Below are positions 25,441-34,843 of a stretch of DNA of 64,000 nucleotides, piece by piece. Both the position numbers and the translations under genes were made by a program. This DNA is from Anaerolineae bacterium (lineage in GTDB: Bacteria > Chloroflexota > Anaerolineae > Aggregatilineales > Phototrophicaceae), in NCBI GenBank assembly GCA_022824365.1, contig JAJEAA010000004.1:1-64000 (forward strand), read 5' to 3'. Under the pieces are notes generated by a model. That model saw only the letters and a program-made list of their open reading frames with translations. It did not search any database and was not told where the DNA came from. The number at the start of each line of letters is the position of its first letter. Position 1 is the first letter of the stretch.

Positions 25441-25514
25441 ATTCAGTTGCCTCTAGTTACCTTAGTAGAATCAAGCTAGCCATGCTAAAAGACAATCTGT
25501 AGCGGATGGCTTAG

Positions 25515-25540
25515 GCGGGCGACTCAAGAGTCGCCCCTAC
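25515..25540. repeat. GGGCGAC palindrome with CTAC tail, copy 2
   Basis: GGGCGACTC/GAGTCGCCC with a two-base loop and trailing CTAC lies in the 170-base gap between the MetE-like and cupin genes. Confidence 0.85.
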
Positions 25541-25610
25541 GATATTTTGGATTTTCTTGTCCGTCGATTTACTTGTCATATTTTCTCGTTACTTTCCTGG
25601 AATCATTGTA

Positions 25611-26267
25611 TTAGCTGGGCGGACGGAAATCTTTCAATTCGACGCCGGTTAGATCGCGGAAAGTTTTCAGGAGATAGTCGTTCTGCCGCGCCTTCTGGGC
25701 TTCGTAATCGGGGGGGTGGACCATCTTGCCGCGGGCGTCGGCTTCGTAGCCATTTTCCTGCGCCAGCGCTTCGATCTGCGGCGACCAGTAGGGGTCTTTG
25801 CCTTCGTAGACTTTGTGCGATTCCAGCACGGCGAAGAACCAGCCGATCGAGTCTCCCGAATATTCGAAGCTGCGGTACATGCCCGGCGGCAGGGAGATCA
25901 TATCCCACTCGTTCAGCAGAAACTCGCCCTTGACCTTGTCGGGATCGTCTTCGTTGCCCCAGAAAAAGGTCCAGGGACCGGTGAGAATGAAGAAGGACTC
26001 GACATAGTCATGCGTATGCCAGGCGGGGCCGCAGCCGGGCGGCGCCCAAGCCATGCCGATTTGGTAGCGATGCGGCTCGGTGATGGCGCGCTGGATGCTG
26101 TAGTCGGGGTTTTCGGCGGCGGTATCGCCAATCACGGCGTAGTTCATGCGCATGTGCCCGGGCAGCATGCTGTCGATGAACATGATGGGGATGCCTTTTT
26201 CTTTGAGCTGCTCGAAGCGCATGATGCGCGCCGCCATGCTTTCTTGCGTTTGCTTCGGATGATTCAT
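25611..26267 (-). CDS. Cupin-domain protein
   Basis: The product has 218 residues. A double-stranded beta-helix core contains a cupin motif 1 around His-Thr-His-Asp-Tyr-Val-Glu and a second motif later with Pro-Pro-Gly-Met-Tyr-Arg-Ser-Phe-Glu-Tyr, where the usual Gly-x-x-x-H is altered. The metal-binding His pair and Glu in motif 1 are present. Cupins are enzymes or small-molecule sensors. Its position upstream of MetE-like and hisD-like genes suggests a shared catabolic or detoxifying role, but that is inference. Confidence 0.8.
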   Translation of the reverse strand: MNHPKQTQESMAARIMRFEQLKEKGIPIMFIDSMLPGHMRMNYAVIGDTAAENPDYSIQRAITEPHRYQIGMAWAPPGCGPAWHTHDYVESFFILTGPWTFFWGNEDDPDKVKGEFLLNEWDMISLPPGMYRSFEYSGDSIGWFFAVLESHKVYEGKDPYWSPQIEALAQENGYEADARGKMVHPPDYEAQKARQNDYLLKTFRDLTGVELKDFRPPS

Positions 26268-26408
26268 TTATTTGATCTCCCGGCAGAGTCGAAGTGGCTC
26301 AAAACTTAGTCCGAAGGCTACTGAATAGCCGCGCCTTTGTCAATCAGCGACCGTCATTGGGAGTGGTGAATTACGAGAGTATAATCCCGCCCGTCCGGAG
26401 AATCTGAT

Positions 26409-26434
26409 GCGGGCGACCCAAGGGTCGCCCCTAC
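26409..26434. repeat. GGGCGAC palindrome with CTAC tail, copy 3
   Basis: GGGCGACCC/GGGTCGCCC with a two-base loop and trailing CTAC lies in the gap between the methyltransferase and cupin genes. Confidence 0.85.
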
Positions 26435-26496
26435 ATATGTCCTTTCCTGAGTCAGGATTATTTATTGCCGTGTCCTCAATTTTCACCGCTCCCCCG

Positions 26497-27255
26497 TCAT
26501 TTTCGCGCGATGATGAGCGTAGAGTAGTTGAACGCCCAAGGCAGGACGCGTTTGAGAAGGGCGCCAAGAAACTCGGCGAGGCGGCTCGTCTTGTAATAAC
26601 CGGGCGCGCGGAAAAGCCCGCCAAGCCCCCAAAGCGTGAAGGAGTGGCTGGTGGCTTGGCAGCGCTGCACGGTGAAGCCGGCTTCGGTCACGACATCAAG
26701 AAGCGCTTGCCGCGTGTAGGCGCTTTCGTAAAAGGCGTCATCGGCGAGGGGACCGGCGCCGGCGCGCGCGCGTCGAAATTGCCCCAGTCGATAGATCAGA
26801 TTGGGATAGGGAATTGTCAGGACGAGGATGCCAGCCGGCTTTAGCACGCGATGAGCCTCTTTCAGGGCGGGCAGCATTCCGTGCTCGAAATGTTCGAGGA
26901 CGCCGAAGGAAAGATAACTGCCGATGCTATCCACGCGATAGGGCAACTGATGCACATCGCCGGCGACCAGGGTCAGAGCGGGGTCGTATCGGCGCGACTC
27001 GCGCAGGGCGTTGACGGCATAATCCAAGCCCTGGACATTATAGCCGAGGGCGCGCAGTTTGATGACGATGGCGCTCAAGCCGCTGCCGGCTTCGAGATGG
27101 ATCTCATCTTTCGAGAGAAAAGGCAAATAGGCGCGGATGGCAGCTTGGGCGCGGTCATACTCGGCCGCTTCCAACTCGACCGCGATCGAGGCTTTATCCC
27201 AGATATTTTCCCAGGAGCTGCGCGTGCTTTCGTATCGGTCGTTTTGTTCGGTCAT
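26497..27255 (-). CDS. Class I SAM-dependent methyltransferase
   Basis: The product has 252 residues. Motif I is degenerate but present (Leu-Glu-Ala-Gly-Ser-Gly-Leu-Ser-Ala), followed by Gly-Leu-Asp-Tyr, then Val-Ala-Gly-Asp-Val-His-Gln-Leu-Pro-Tyr and a Glu-His-Phe-Glu-His-Gly segment typical of methyltransf_11 proteins. The C-terminus is hydrophobic and Arg-rich. The substrate is unknown. It ends three bases from a rare ATG cluster and lies nine bases downstream of folC on the same strand. Confidence 0.85.
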   Translation of the reverse strand: MTEQNDRYESTRSSWENIWDKASIAVELEAAEYDRAQAAIRAYLPFLSKDEIHLEAGSGLSAIVIKLRALGYNVQGLDYAVNALRESRRYDPALTLVAGDVHQLPYRVDSIGSYLSFGVLEHFEHGMLPALKEAHRVLKPAGILVLTIPYPNLIYRLGQFRRARAGAGPLADDAFYESAYTRQALLDVVTEAGFTVQRCQATSHSFTLWGLGGLFRAPGYYKTSRLAEFLGALLKRVLPWAFNYSTLIIARK

Positions 27256-27264
27256 GGCGCGCGT

Positions 27265-28611
27265 TCAAATCGCAGTTGTATCAACATCCCAGATTAACAT
27301 ACATTCGCCAACGAGCATCAGCGAAACAGCCAGCAATATCGTGCCTCCGCCCCCGGCAATATCGCGAGCCAAAGCAAGCGCGGACGGCAGATCTTTGGCG
27401 TAACGCAGGTCCCTCGTCAAGCCATCCGCAGCGGCAAGCGCTTGCTCGGGCGAGGGAAAGCGCGTATTGGGATTGATATCGGTCTCCGTGATGATCAGCG
27501 CCTGGCTGCTCGCCGCCATGACCCGATAGACAGCGGCATAGTCCCGGTCGCGTGGGATGCCGACAATGGACAGGATCGGCTCGCGGAGGCGCGGCTTGAC
27601 GCTGGCGATGAAGGAGACGGCCGAACTCAAAGTGATTGCGCCATCGACATAGACGGCAGGGTTATCAGCGAGCTTTTGCACGCGCCCCAGCCATTTGACT
27701 TGTCCCAGGCCGAGGCGAATGGCTTCCGTCCAGGACGGGTCAGGCATGGGTTTGCGCCGCTCAATCAGCTCCACGGCGCGTATGGCGAGCGAAGCATTGT
27801 CAAGCTGGTAGCGCCCGAGCATGGGCAAGTCAAGCTCGCCGTATGGTCGCAAACGAATCCGCTGTCCGTCTTCGCGATCGGCGACCCAAGTTGCCAATTC
27901 TGATTCGCTAATGCGGACAAGCCGGGCGCTCAACTTGTCGCATTCCCGTTGCAGGACGTCAATCACCGCGGGCGCTTGCGGCAGGCTTATGGCGCGGCTG
28001 CCGTGTTTGATGATGCCGGATTTGTGCCAGGCGATACGCTCGATCGCGTCGCCGAGCAGGGCGGTATGTTCCAGCATGATGGGCGCGAAGACGGAAAGGG
28101 CATTGGGCACGACAGCGACATCATCGAAGCGTCCGCCGCGCCCTACCTCGAGCACAGCCACATCGACGCCGGTCTCGTCAAAATAACGCAGGGCGATGGC
28201 CAGGAAAATGCCTTGGGGGCTGAGATATTGTGTCTCGTTCAGATCATCCGTGACAGCATTTATGCCAGGCGTCAAGTCGTTGAGAATGCGCAGGAAGTCC
28301 GCTGTCGGGATCATGCGTCCGTCCACGCGAATTCGTTCGTTCCAGTGGACGAGGTGGGGGCTGGTAAGGGCGCCGACGCGATGCCCGAGCGCTTCGAGCA
28401 GCTTCGCCATGATAGCGGTGACCGATCCCTTGCCGCGGCTGCCGGTGACGACAGCGTACTCGCGCTTGGCGGAGAGCAGGTTTTCGCGAGCCAGCAGTTT
28501 GCGCGTCGGCGCGACATCGCGTGTATATTCGTCGAGTCCGCGCGGAGCGGCATCCAGGCGGCGGCGGGTGGCGAAGATCACGCGGAGCGCCTCTTCCATA
28601 GACTCGATCAT
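27265..28611 (-). CDS. folC: Folylpolyglutamate/dihydrofolate synthase-type Mur ligase
   Basis: The product has 448 residues from ATG 28611 after GGGGAAG; ATG 28641 is an alternative. It joins glutamate to dihydropteroate or folate with ATP. The P-loop Thr-Gly-Ser-Arg-Gly-Lys-Gly-Ser is clear, followed by Ser-Pro-His-Leu-Val-His-Trp-Asn-Glu-Arg-Ile and Gly-Gly-Arg-Phe-Asp-Asp. The C-terminal Mur ligase domain has Asp-Gly-Ala (Tyr-Val-Asp-Gly-Ala-Ile). Some conserved folC residues differ, so a related Mur-type ligase is possible. It likely shares transcription with the downstream methyltransferase. Confidence 0.82.
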   Translation of the reverse strand: MIESMEEALRVIFATRRRLDAAPRGLDEYTRDVAPTRKLLARENLLSAKREYAVVTGSRGKGSVTAIMAKLLEALGHRVGALTSPHLVHWNERIRVDGRMIPTADFLRILNDLTPGINAVTDDLNETQYLSPQGIFLAIALRYFDETGVDVAVLEVGRGGRFDDVAVVPNALSVFAPIMLEHTALLGDAIERIAWHKSGIIKHGSRAISLPQAPAVIDVLQRECDKLSARLVRISESELATWVADREDGQRIRLRPYGELDLPMLGRYQLDNASLAIRAVELIERRKPMPDPSWTEAIRLGLGQVKWLGRVQKLADNPAVYVDGAITLSSAVSFIASVKPRLREPILSIVGIPRDRDYAAVYRVMAASSQALIITETDINPNTRFPSPEQALAAADGLTRDLRYAKDLPSALALARDIAGGGGTILLAVSLMLVGECMLIWDVDTTAI

Positions 28612-28641
28612 TGGCGAGCTTCCCCTTTCGTCAGGGCACAA

Positions 28642-29115
28642 TCATAGCGAAGGACTCGCCCTCGCCCTAGAACTGTTTTGCGGGGAGATGGCGCGCTTGG
28701 GACAGGAGGGATTAAGCACAGAGGCACAGAAGTAGTTCCCAGTAAGTAATGAGAATTGGGAATTTCCATTTTCTACCCCTCAGCCACCAAGCCCTTCCCG
28801 CCATCTTGACGGAGCGACGGGGTATGGGGTTGTGGTTTCATAAGGCTGAGGCAGTTTTTCAGCGAGCGGGATATTGTCGTATATCTTGTACTTTCGTGGG
28901 ATTTTTCGGGCGACCCAAGGGTCGCCCCTACAACTGGATTTTCGCATGACGTATTTGGTTCTGCTGAGATTTCGCGGGTAACGCTCAGGCGAAGCATTGC
29001 GGCTGGGCGGGAGAATACAAGCGCTTGGGAACTTGCGATAAGGCGGCGCGCCCAGGATTCATTGCCCCTTTGTTAATTGGCGCCTTTGGGCTAGATTCTG
29101 CTTTGACGGGACTTG
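28642..29115. other. Gene-free region with palindromes
   Basis: I see no gene in these 470 bases between divergent folC and the flippase. A CCTCAGCC word at about 28788 is answered by GGCTGAGG near 28845, forming a long imperfect inverted repeat, and one GGGCGAC palindrome lies at 28907-28931. Confidence 0.55.
28907..28931. repeat. GGGCGAC palindrome with CTAC tail, copy 4
   Basis: Same core as copy 3 (GGGCGACCC/GGGTCGCCC, then CTAC), sitting in the gene-free stretch upstream of the flippase. Confidence 0.85.
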
Positions 29116-30642
29116 ATGAGATTGACCGCATTGTCTGAAGCCAAAACGATTACGGGCAGCGATGCCAGGCGCGCCGCGCGCAACATCAGCGTGTTGATGC
29201 TTGCCAGCATCGTCAGCAAGGGCGCGCTTTATATTTGGCAGATCACACTATCGGTCTTGCTTGGTCCGACCGAGTACGGCATCTACGGCACAATCGGCGG
29301 GATGATGGTCACGGCGGCGTCGGTCGCGAGTTTTGGCTTGGGTTTGATAGTCATCCGCGATGTGGCGCGCGAGCCGGAGAAGGCGGGCAAGTACTGGACC
29401 GCCATGATTTTCACGCAGACCATCCTGGCGCTGTTCGCCTACGTTGGCATGAACGGCTTCGCGATTGGGTACAGCGAGACGCTGCGCGCCTTTGCCGCGC
29501 TGGCCGGCATCAACCTGTTCATCGATCTTTTTGGCAATATGGGCTACGACTTGCTCTTGGCTCAAGAGCGCATGGCGGTTACATCGCTGGTCGAGATCGC
29601 GCATATCTTCTTGCGCATCGGGCTGGCGCTGCTGGCAGTGAGCGCTGGATGGGGTTTGCTGGGCGTGTACGGGGCGGCTGTTGCCTCGGGCATTCTTCGC
29701 TCCATTGTATTGGTGGGGCTGAACCTGCGCGCCGGCGTCCGGCCGCAATTTCCCTTCGACCGGGCGGTGGCAAAGCCGCTGATCATCAACAGCGCGCCTT
29801 TGGCTTTGTCCGCGTTTTTGACGCTGGCCTACAACCATTCCGACAAGTTGCTGACGAGCGGGATCCTCAGCGAAACCATCACCGGTTATTTGACAGCCGC
29901 CTTTGTGATTAACTTCGGTCTGATCGAGCTTGTCAGCGTGTCGGTCTTGGTGGCGGCTTATCCTTTGCTTTCGCGTTATTACGACGAGGGGCGCAATCCT
30001 TTCTTCGGCTTCATGCTCGAGAAGCTGGCGCTGTACACGGTGCTGGTTGGACTGCCGATGGCGCTGAGCATCAGCATCCTGGCGGACAAGATTATCGTGC
30101 CGCTGTTGGGGGAAGCTTATGAGCCTTCGGCCGGCATCTTGCGTCTGCTGATCTGGTACACCGCTATCACCATATTTGGCAATGTCCTCACTAAAGGCAT
30201 GCTGATTCAGAATCGTCAGCGCCGCTTGTTGCTAATCCGGGCGGCGAGCCTGGCGCTGAATATTACATTGACCGCCATTCTGCTATTGAATTGGGGAGAT
30301 CCGCGCGGGGCCGTGGCCGCGTCAATTGTTGGGGAAGCGCTTGTGGTCGTCTTGCTGCTGCTGAGCTTCCGCGCGCTGGGTTGGCAGCCGGGCCGCATCG
30401 CTAGAAGAGCCATTCGGCTTTTGCCGATCGCCGTACCGACCGCGCTGGTCATGCTGGCATTGCGCGAGCAATTCATCGCGCTGCCATTGCTCGGCGGGCT
30501 TGGGGTTTATGCAGGAGGCGTCTTGTTGGTCCGGGTATTGCATTCGGAAGACTGGGACCTGGTCTACCGGCTTGCTTCCACGCTGCCGGGCGCCGCGATA
30601 TTGCTGCGCTACTGGAAACGCGATGTCGAATTGAGTTGGTGA
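29116..30642 (+). CDS. Polysaccharide flippase (Wzx/MATE-like)
   Basis: The product has 508 residues. It starts at ATG 29116; an in-frame TTG lies just before. About 12 to 14 hydrophobic helices span most of the length, as in PST/MVF-type lipid-linked oligosaccharide flippases of the inner membrane. A short basic N-terminus (Asp-Ala-Arg-Arg-Ala-Ala-Arg-Asn) precedes helix 1. The glycosyltransferase gene starts four bases after its stop codon, so the two likely act in making and exporting a surface glycan or glycolipid. Confidence 0.85.
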   Translation: MRLTALSEAKTITGSDARRAARNISVLMLASIVSKGALYIWQITLSVLLGPTEYGIYGTIGGMMVTAASVASFGLGLIVIRDVAREPEKAGKYWTAMIFTQTILALFAYVGMNGFAIGYSETLRAFAALAGINLFIDLFGNMGYDLLLAQERMAVTSLVEIAHIFLRIGLALLAVSAGWGLLGVYGAAVASGILRSIVLVGLNLRAGVRPQFPFDRAVAKPLIINSAPLALSAFLTLAYNHSDKLLTSGILSETITGYLTAAFVINFGLIELVSVSVLVAAYPLLSRYYDEGRNPFFGFMLEKLALYTVLVGLPMALSISILADKIIVPLLGEAYEPSAGILRLLIWYTAITIFGNVLTKGMLIQNRQRRLLLIRAASLALNITLTAILLLNWGDPRGAVAASIVGEALVVVLLLLSFRALGWQPGRIARRAIRLLPIAVPTALVMLALREQFIALPLLGGLGVYAGGVLLVRVLHSEDWDLVYRLASTLPGAAILLRYWKRDVELSW

Positions 30643-30646
30643 CTCA

Positions 30647-31834
30647 ATGCGCATTTTGCATGTGACGCCGTATTATGCGCCGGCTTACGCTTTTGGCGGC
30701 GTTGTGCGTTCTGTCGAGCTCATGGCGACTTCCTTGGCGGCGCGGGGGCAGGACGTCACCGTCTTGACCAGCGACGCCCTGGATCAAGACCGGCGATATG
30801 CGGGGGCGCTGGACGAAAGGATTGGGAGCCTAAGAGTGCTCCGGCATCCGAATATTTCGCCCTGGTTGCGCGGCAAGCTCAACTTGTCCACGCCGCGAGG
30901 CATGAAGCGGGCGGCCGAGTCGATCCTTCCAACTGTCGATATTGTTCACGTTCACGAATTTCGGACGCTGGAGAATCTGCTGGCGACGCCAATTGCTCAG
31001 CAGCTCGGCAAGCCAATCGTGTTGTCGCCGCACGGCACGCTGAATATCAAGACCGGGCGGAGTCGGCTGAAGTCCATTTGGGATCGCGTCTTGGGCGTCG
31101 GCGTCGCCAGCCGTATTGATCATGTCATCGCTTTGACCGATACGGAACTGGCCGAAGTCAAGTCGCTCTGGAGAGGATTCGGGGCGAGGCATACTCCGGC
31201 CCGATTCAGCGTGATTCCGAATGCCGTCTCTTTGGGCGAATTTGACGCGGGGCGCCTGGCTGCCGACTTTCGCAAACGTTACGACCTTGGGGACGCGCCG
31301 ACCGCGCTCTTCATGGGACGGCTGCATGCGCGCAAGGGCGTCGATGTGCTCATTGAGGCGTTCAAGGCGGCGGACGCAGGAGGGGCGCGCCTGCTGATCG
31401 TGGGACCGGACGAGGGGATGCTGCCAAGTTTGCGGGCGCTCGCTGGCGACGACAGACGCATCGTCTTCACCGGTCATCTGGATGGCGAAGCGCGGTTGGG
31501 CGCGCTGGCGGCGGGTGATGTTTTTGGGCTGCCCGCGACCGGAGAGGGTCAGCCGATGGCGGCGCTGGAGGCGATGGCGGCGGGGATGCCAGTTGCGCTT
31601 TCGCCGGGCTGCAATCTAGATGTGGTGGAGAAGTCCGGCGCGGGATATGTGGTTGATGCGACAAAAGATTCTTTCGCTGAGAAGTTGCGCGAGTTGCTGC
31701 GGGACGTTCAGTTACGACGCGAAATGGGTGAACGGGGGCGGCGGCTGGTCGCGGAGCGGTATTCGCCGGAGGTGGTGGTGGCGAGGTTGGAGGGGGTTTA
31801 TGGGAGCTTGCTCGATCAGAGCGCGACGCGATAG
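30647..31834 (+). CDS. GT4-family glycosyltransferase
   Basis: The product has 395 residues with two Rossmann domains (GT-B fold). Evidence: Phe-Gly-Gly-Val-Val-Arg-Ser near the start, Ser-Pro-His-Gly-Thr, Met-Gly-Arg-Leu-His-Ala-Arg-Lys-Gly, and a retaining EX7E motif (Glu-Gly-Gln-Pro-Met-Ala-Ala-Leu-Glu) near residue 305. It probably transfers a sugar to a lipid-linked acceptor. It follows the flippase by four bases in one operon. Confidence 0.92.
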   Translation: MRILHVTPYYAPAYAFGGVVRSVELMATSLAARGQDVTVLTSDALDQDRRYAGALDERIGSLRVLRHPNISPWLRGKLNLSTPRGMKRAAESILPTVDIVHVHEFRTLENLLATPIAQQLGKPIVLSPHGTLNIKTGRSRLKSIWDRVLGVGVASRIDHVIALTDTELAEVKSLWRGFGARHTPARFSVIPNAVSLGEFDAGRLAADFRKRYDLGDAPTALFMGRLHARKGVDVLIEAFKAADAGGARLLIVGPDEGMLPSLRALAGDDRRIVFTGHLDGEARLGALAAGDVFGLPATGEGQPMAALEAMAAGMPVALSPGCNLDVVEKSGAGYVVDATKDSFAEKLRELLRDVQLRREMGERGRRLVAERYSPEVVVARLEGVYGSLLDQSATR

Positions 31835-32058
31835 GCGGGAGCTTCGCAGCAGCGCAGCCGGCGCAAATGCGACCACCTACCAATGCAAATCTTACGTTAT
31901 GCCGTTATCCTGTATGAATATCATGCGGAAATCCATCGCAACTGTACAATAGAATTCATCCAAGCACGGATCAGTCTCGCCACGACTTTAGGAAACGCAA
32001 TCGGAGAATTTCGACGGATAACTCGGCGTAGAATAACTATCGTTCTCAAGGAAACTAT

Positions 32059-34677
32059 ATGATCCGATTCGATCGATTCACCGAACGCGCGCAGGACGCC
32101 GCCGCCCGCGCTTATGAAATCCTGCATCGCTACGGCCATTCGCAGGTGGATACCGAGCATATCTTGCTGGCGCTGCTGGAACAGACCGATGGCGTCGTCC
32201 CGCAGATACTCGAGCGGCTCGCCGTGGATGTCGGCGCCTTGCGCTCCCGCGTTGACGATATCCTGCGGGAAAGTCCGCGGACAGCGACCATCTACGGGCA
32301 GGGCACGAATCAGGTCTTTATCACGCCGCGGCTGAAAAGCATTATTGACCGCGCCAACGAAGAGGCGAACCGCCTGCGCGATGAATACATCAGCACCGAG
32401 CATATCTTCTTGGCGCTGCTCAATGAACGCAACACCGGCGTGGCCAAGACCATGGCGGAATACAGCATCACCCGCGACCGCGTGGCCGACGCGGTCAAGG
32501 ATATTCGGGGCGGGCAGCGCGTCACCGATCCGCAAGCGGAGAGCCGCTATCGCACGCTGGAAAAGTACAGCCGCGACCTGACGCGCATGGCGCATGAAGG
32601 CAAACTCGATCCGGTGATCGGCCGCGATGGAGAGATCTTGCGCGTCATACAGGTGCTGAGCCGCCGGACAAAGAACAATCCGGTGCTGATTGGGGAAGCG
32701 GGCGTGGGCAAGACAGCCATCGTCGAAGGCTTGGCGCAGAAGATCGCCGCTAACGATGTGCCGGATATTCTGCTGGGCAAGCGCGTACTGCGTCTGGACT
32801 TGAGCGGCATGCTGGCCGGCAGCCGCTTTCGCGGCGAGTTTGAAGAGCGGCTAAAGGGCACTATCGAGGAGATACAGCGCTCGGAAGGCGAGATTATCTT
32901 GTTCATCGACGAGTTGCACCAAGTGGTCGGCGCGGGCGCGGCGGCGGGCGCGATGGATGCCGGCAACATGATGAAACCGGCCTTGGCGCGGGGAGAATTG
33001 CAGACTGTCGGCGCGACCACGATGGATGAGTATCGACAGCATATCGAAAAGGACAGCGCGCTGGACCGGCGCTTCGCTCCCATTTTCGTCGAAGAGCCGA
33101 ATATTGAAGACACCATCGATATGCTGTACGGCATCCGCGATCGTTACGAGGCGCATCACAATGTCAACATCGCCGATGACGCGATTGAAGCGGCGGCCCG
33201 GCTGTCCGCGCGTTATTTGACCGAGCGCAAACTGCCCGACAAAGCCATCGATCTCTTGGACGAAGCGGCGGCGAAATTGCGGGTCGCGCTATTCTCCATG
33301 CCCCCCGAACTGAAGAAACTGCGCGAGACCATTGACCAACTCGCGATGGAGGAACAGGCAGCCGGGCTCTCGCGGGATTATGAGCGAGCGGCGGATTGCA
33401 AGATGCAGCGCATTCAACTCGAAGAAGAATACGAGCAGGCGCATCGCAGCTGGCGGCAGGAGAACACGCTCGATGAGTTGGTCACGGCCGACAACGTGGC
33501 GCAAGTGGTCGAACAGTGGACCGGCATCCCGGTGCAGAACATGCTGGAAACAGAATCCGAGAAGCTCCTGCGGATGGAGGAAGTGCTTAAGGAAAGGGTG
33601 ATCGGGCAGGAAAAGGCGGTGATCGCGCTTTCGGACGCGATCCGGCGGGCACGCAGCGGCCTCAAAGACCCGAAGCGGCCAATCGGTTCCTTCATCTTCC
33701 TCGGCTCGAGCGGAGTCGGCAAGACGGAACTGGCCAAAGCCTTGGCCGGATTCATGTTCGATGACGAGGACAATCTGGTTCGCGTCGATATGAGCGAATA
33801 CCGCGAGAAGCACACTGTCAGCCGGCTCTTCGGCGCGCCGCCCGGCTATGTCGGGTATGAAGCCGGCGGGCAGTTGACCGAAGCCATTCGCCGACGACCC
33901 TATCGCGTGATCTTGTTCGATGAAATCGAAAAGGCGCATCCTGATGTGTGGAGCGCGCTGTTGCAAGTGTTGGAAGATGGCCGGATGACCGATGGCCAGG
34001 GTCGCACGGTTGACTTCCGCAATACCGTGCTGATTATGACCAGCAATCTCGGCACTGAGTTCGCCCGGCATGGTGGCGCCCTGGGTTTCTTGCAGAGCGA
34101 TGAGGAGGCCGTCGCCGATCACCGCAAGATTGAGAAAGCCATGCGCGACACTTTCCGTCCGGAGTTCCTGAATCGCATTGACGAGATCATCATATTTGAG
34201 CCCTTGACGCTTGAGGCGGTCGAGCAGATGGTTGATTTGCAGTTGCGCGAATTGGCGGAGCGCATGGACGACGCTGGATTGAGCATCCACTTGACGGAGC
34301 CGGCGCGTTACTGGCTGGCGAAAAAGGGCTATGACCCGCAGTTTGGCGCCCGTCCCCTGCGCCGCGCCGTGCAGCGCCATATCGAAACGCCGCTGAGCAT
34401 TCATCTGCTCAAGGGCGATTTCAACGCCGGCGACCTCGTGGTCATCGACGAGCAAGACGACCAGCTTGAGTTCTCGCGCCATGCCGATCAGCGGAGTGTC
34501 TACGATGAGGACAGCGAGACGACGCAAAGCGAATATGGCGACTTTTACGAAGAAAGTTACCCGGCGCCGGACTACTACGACGCCAAGTACGAAGATGAAG
34601 ACTTCGCCGACTTTCTCTCTCAGACTGACGATGACGATGAGTTTGATCCCTTCCCCGCCCCGCCGCGCGGCACATAG
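32059..34677 (+). CDS. clpC: ClpC-type AAA+ ATPase, copy 1
   Basis: The product has 872 residues. It has a double Clp N repeat (about 1-150), AAA module 1 (Walker A 212-219), a middle domain with a UVR-like motif (about 420-450), AAA module 2 (Walker A 549-556) and a D2 small domain. Unlike standard ClpC it carries an acidic C-terminal tail of about 70 residues (Asp/Glu/Tyr-rich) instead of the short end. As part of ClpCP it would unfold proteins for ClpP; an IGF/LGF-like loop is not obvious, so it may act as a disaggregase. No clpP lies in the window. Confidence 0.93.
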   Translation: MIRFDRFTERAQDAAARAYEILHRYGHSQVDTEHILLALLEQTDGVVPQILERLAVDVGALRSRVDDILRESPRTATIYGQGTNQVFITPRLKSIIDRANEEANRLRDEYISTEHIFLALLNERNTGVAKTMAEYSITRDRVADAVKDIRGGQRVTDPQAESRYRTLEKYSRDLTRMAHEGKLDPVIGRDGEILRVIQVLSRRTKNNPVLIGEAGVGKTAIVEGLAQKIAANDVPDILLGKRVLRLDLSGMLAGSRFRGEFEERLKGTIEEIQRSEGEIILFIDELHQVVGAGAAAGAMDAGNMMKPALARGELQTVGATTMDEYRQHIEKDSALDRRFAPIFVEEPNIEDTIDMLYGIRDRYEAHHNVNIADDAIEAAARLSARYLTERKLPDKAIDLLDEAAAKLRVALFSMPPELKKLRETIDQLAMEEQAAGLSRDYERAADCKMQRIQLEEEYEQAHRSWRQENTLDELVTADNVAQVVEQWTGIPVQNMLETESEKLLRMEEVLKERVIGQEKAVIALSDAIRRARSGLKDPKRPIGSFIFLGSSGVGKTELAKALAGFMFDDEDNLVRVDMSEYREKHTVSRLFGAPPGYVGYEAGGQLTEAIRRRPYRVILFDEIEKAHPDVWSALLQVLEDGRMTDGQGRTVDFRNTVLIMTSNLGTEFARHGGALGFLQSDEEAVADHRKIEKAMRDTFRPEFLNRIDEIIIFEPLTLEAVEQMVDLQLRELAERMDDAGLSIHLTEPARYWLAKKGYDPQFGARPLRRAVQRHIETPLSIHLLKGDFNAGDLVVIDEQDDQLEFSRHADQRSVYDEDSETTQSEYGDFYEESYPAPDYYDAKYEDEDFADFLSQTDDDDEFDPFPAPPRGT

Positions 34678-34762
34678 GCTCATTGGCCGGCGCGAATCAC
34701 GATAAGCGCGCCGCTCGCGTTCCGCTTGCGAAGCCTGCCCAACCAGCCGCGATTTCAGATAG

Positions 34763-34783
34763 GGCGCAGTTTGCGCCGCTCAT
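34763..34783 (+). terminator. Weak hairpin after clpC copy 1
   Basis: GGCGCA/TGCGCC (34763-34768 with 34772-34777) has a GTT loop and is followed by GCTCATTTTG. The stem is short and the T run weak. It lies between the first clpC and the rpsA-like promoter. Confidence 0.35.
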
Positions 34784-34791
34784 TTTGTCCT

Positions 34792-34819
34792 TTGACTATG
34801 CGCGGGCAATAGATATAAT
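34792..34819 (+). promoter_or_regulatory. Promoter of rpsA-like gene
   Basis: TTGACT (34792-34797), a 16-base spacer and a perfect TATAAT (34814-34819) lie about 25 to 50 bases ahead of the start. This is a strong sigma-70-type promoter, which shows that the gene is not just read through from clpC. Confidence 0.75.
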
Positions 34820-34843
34820 GTCTGCGCAGACTTCGGGCAAGAG

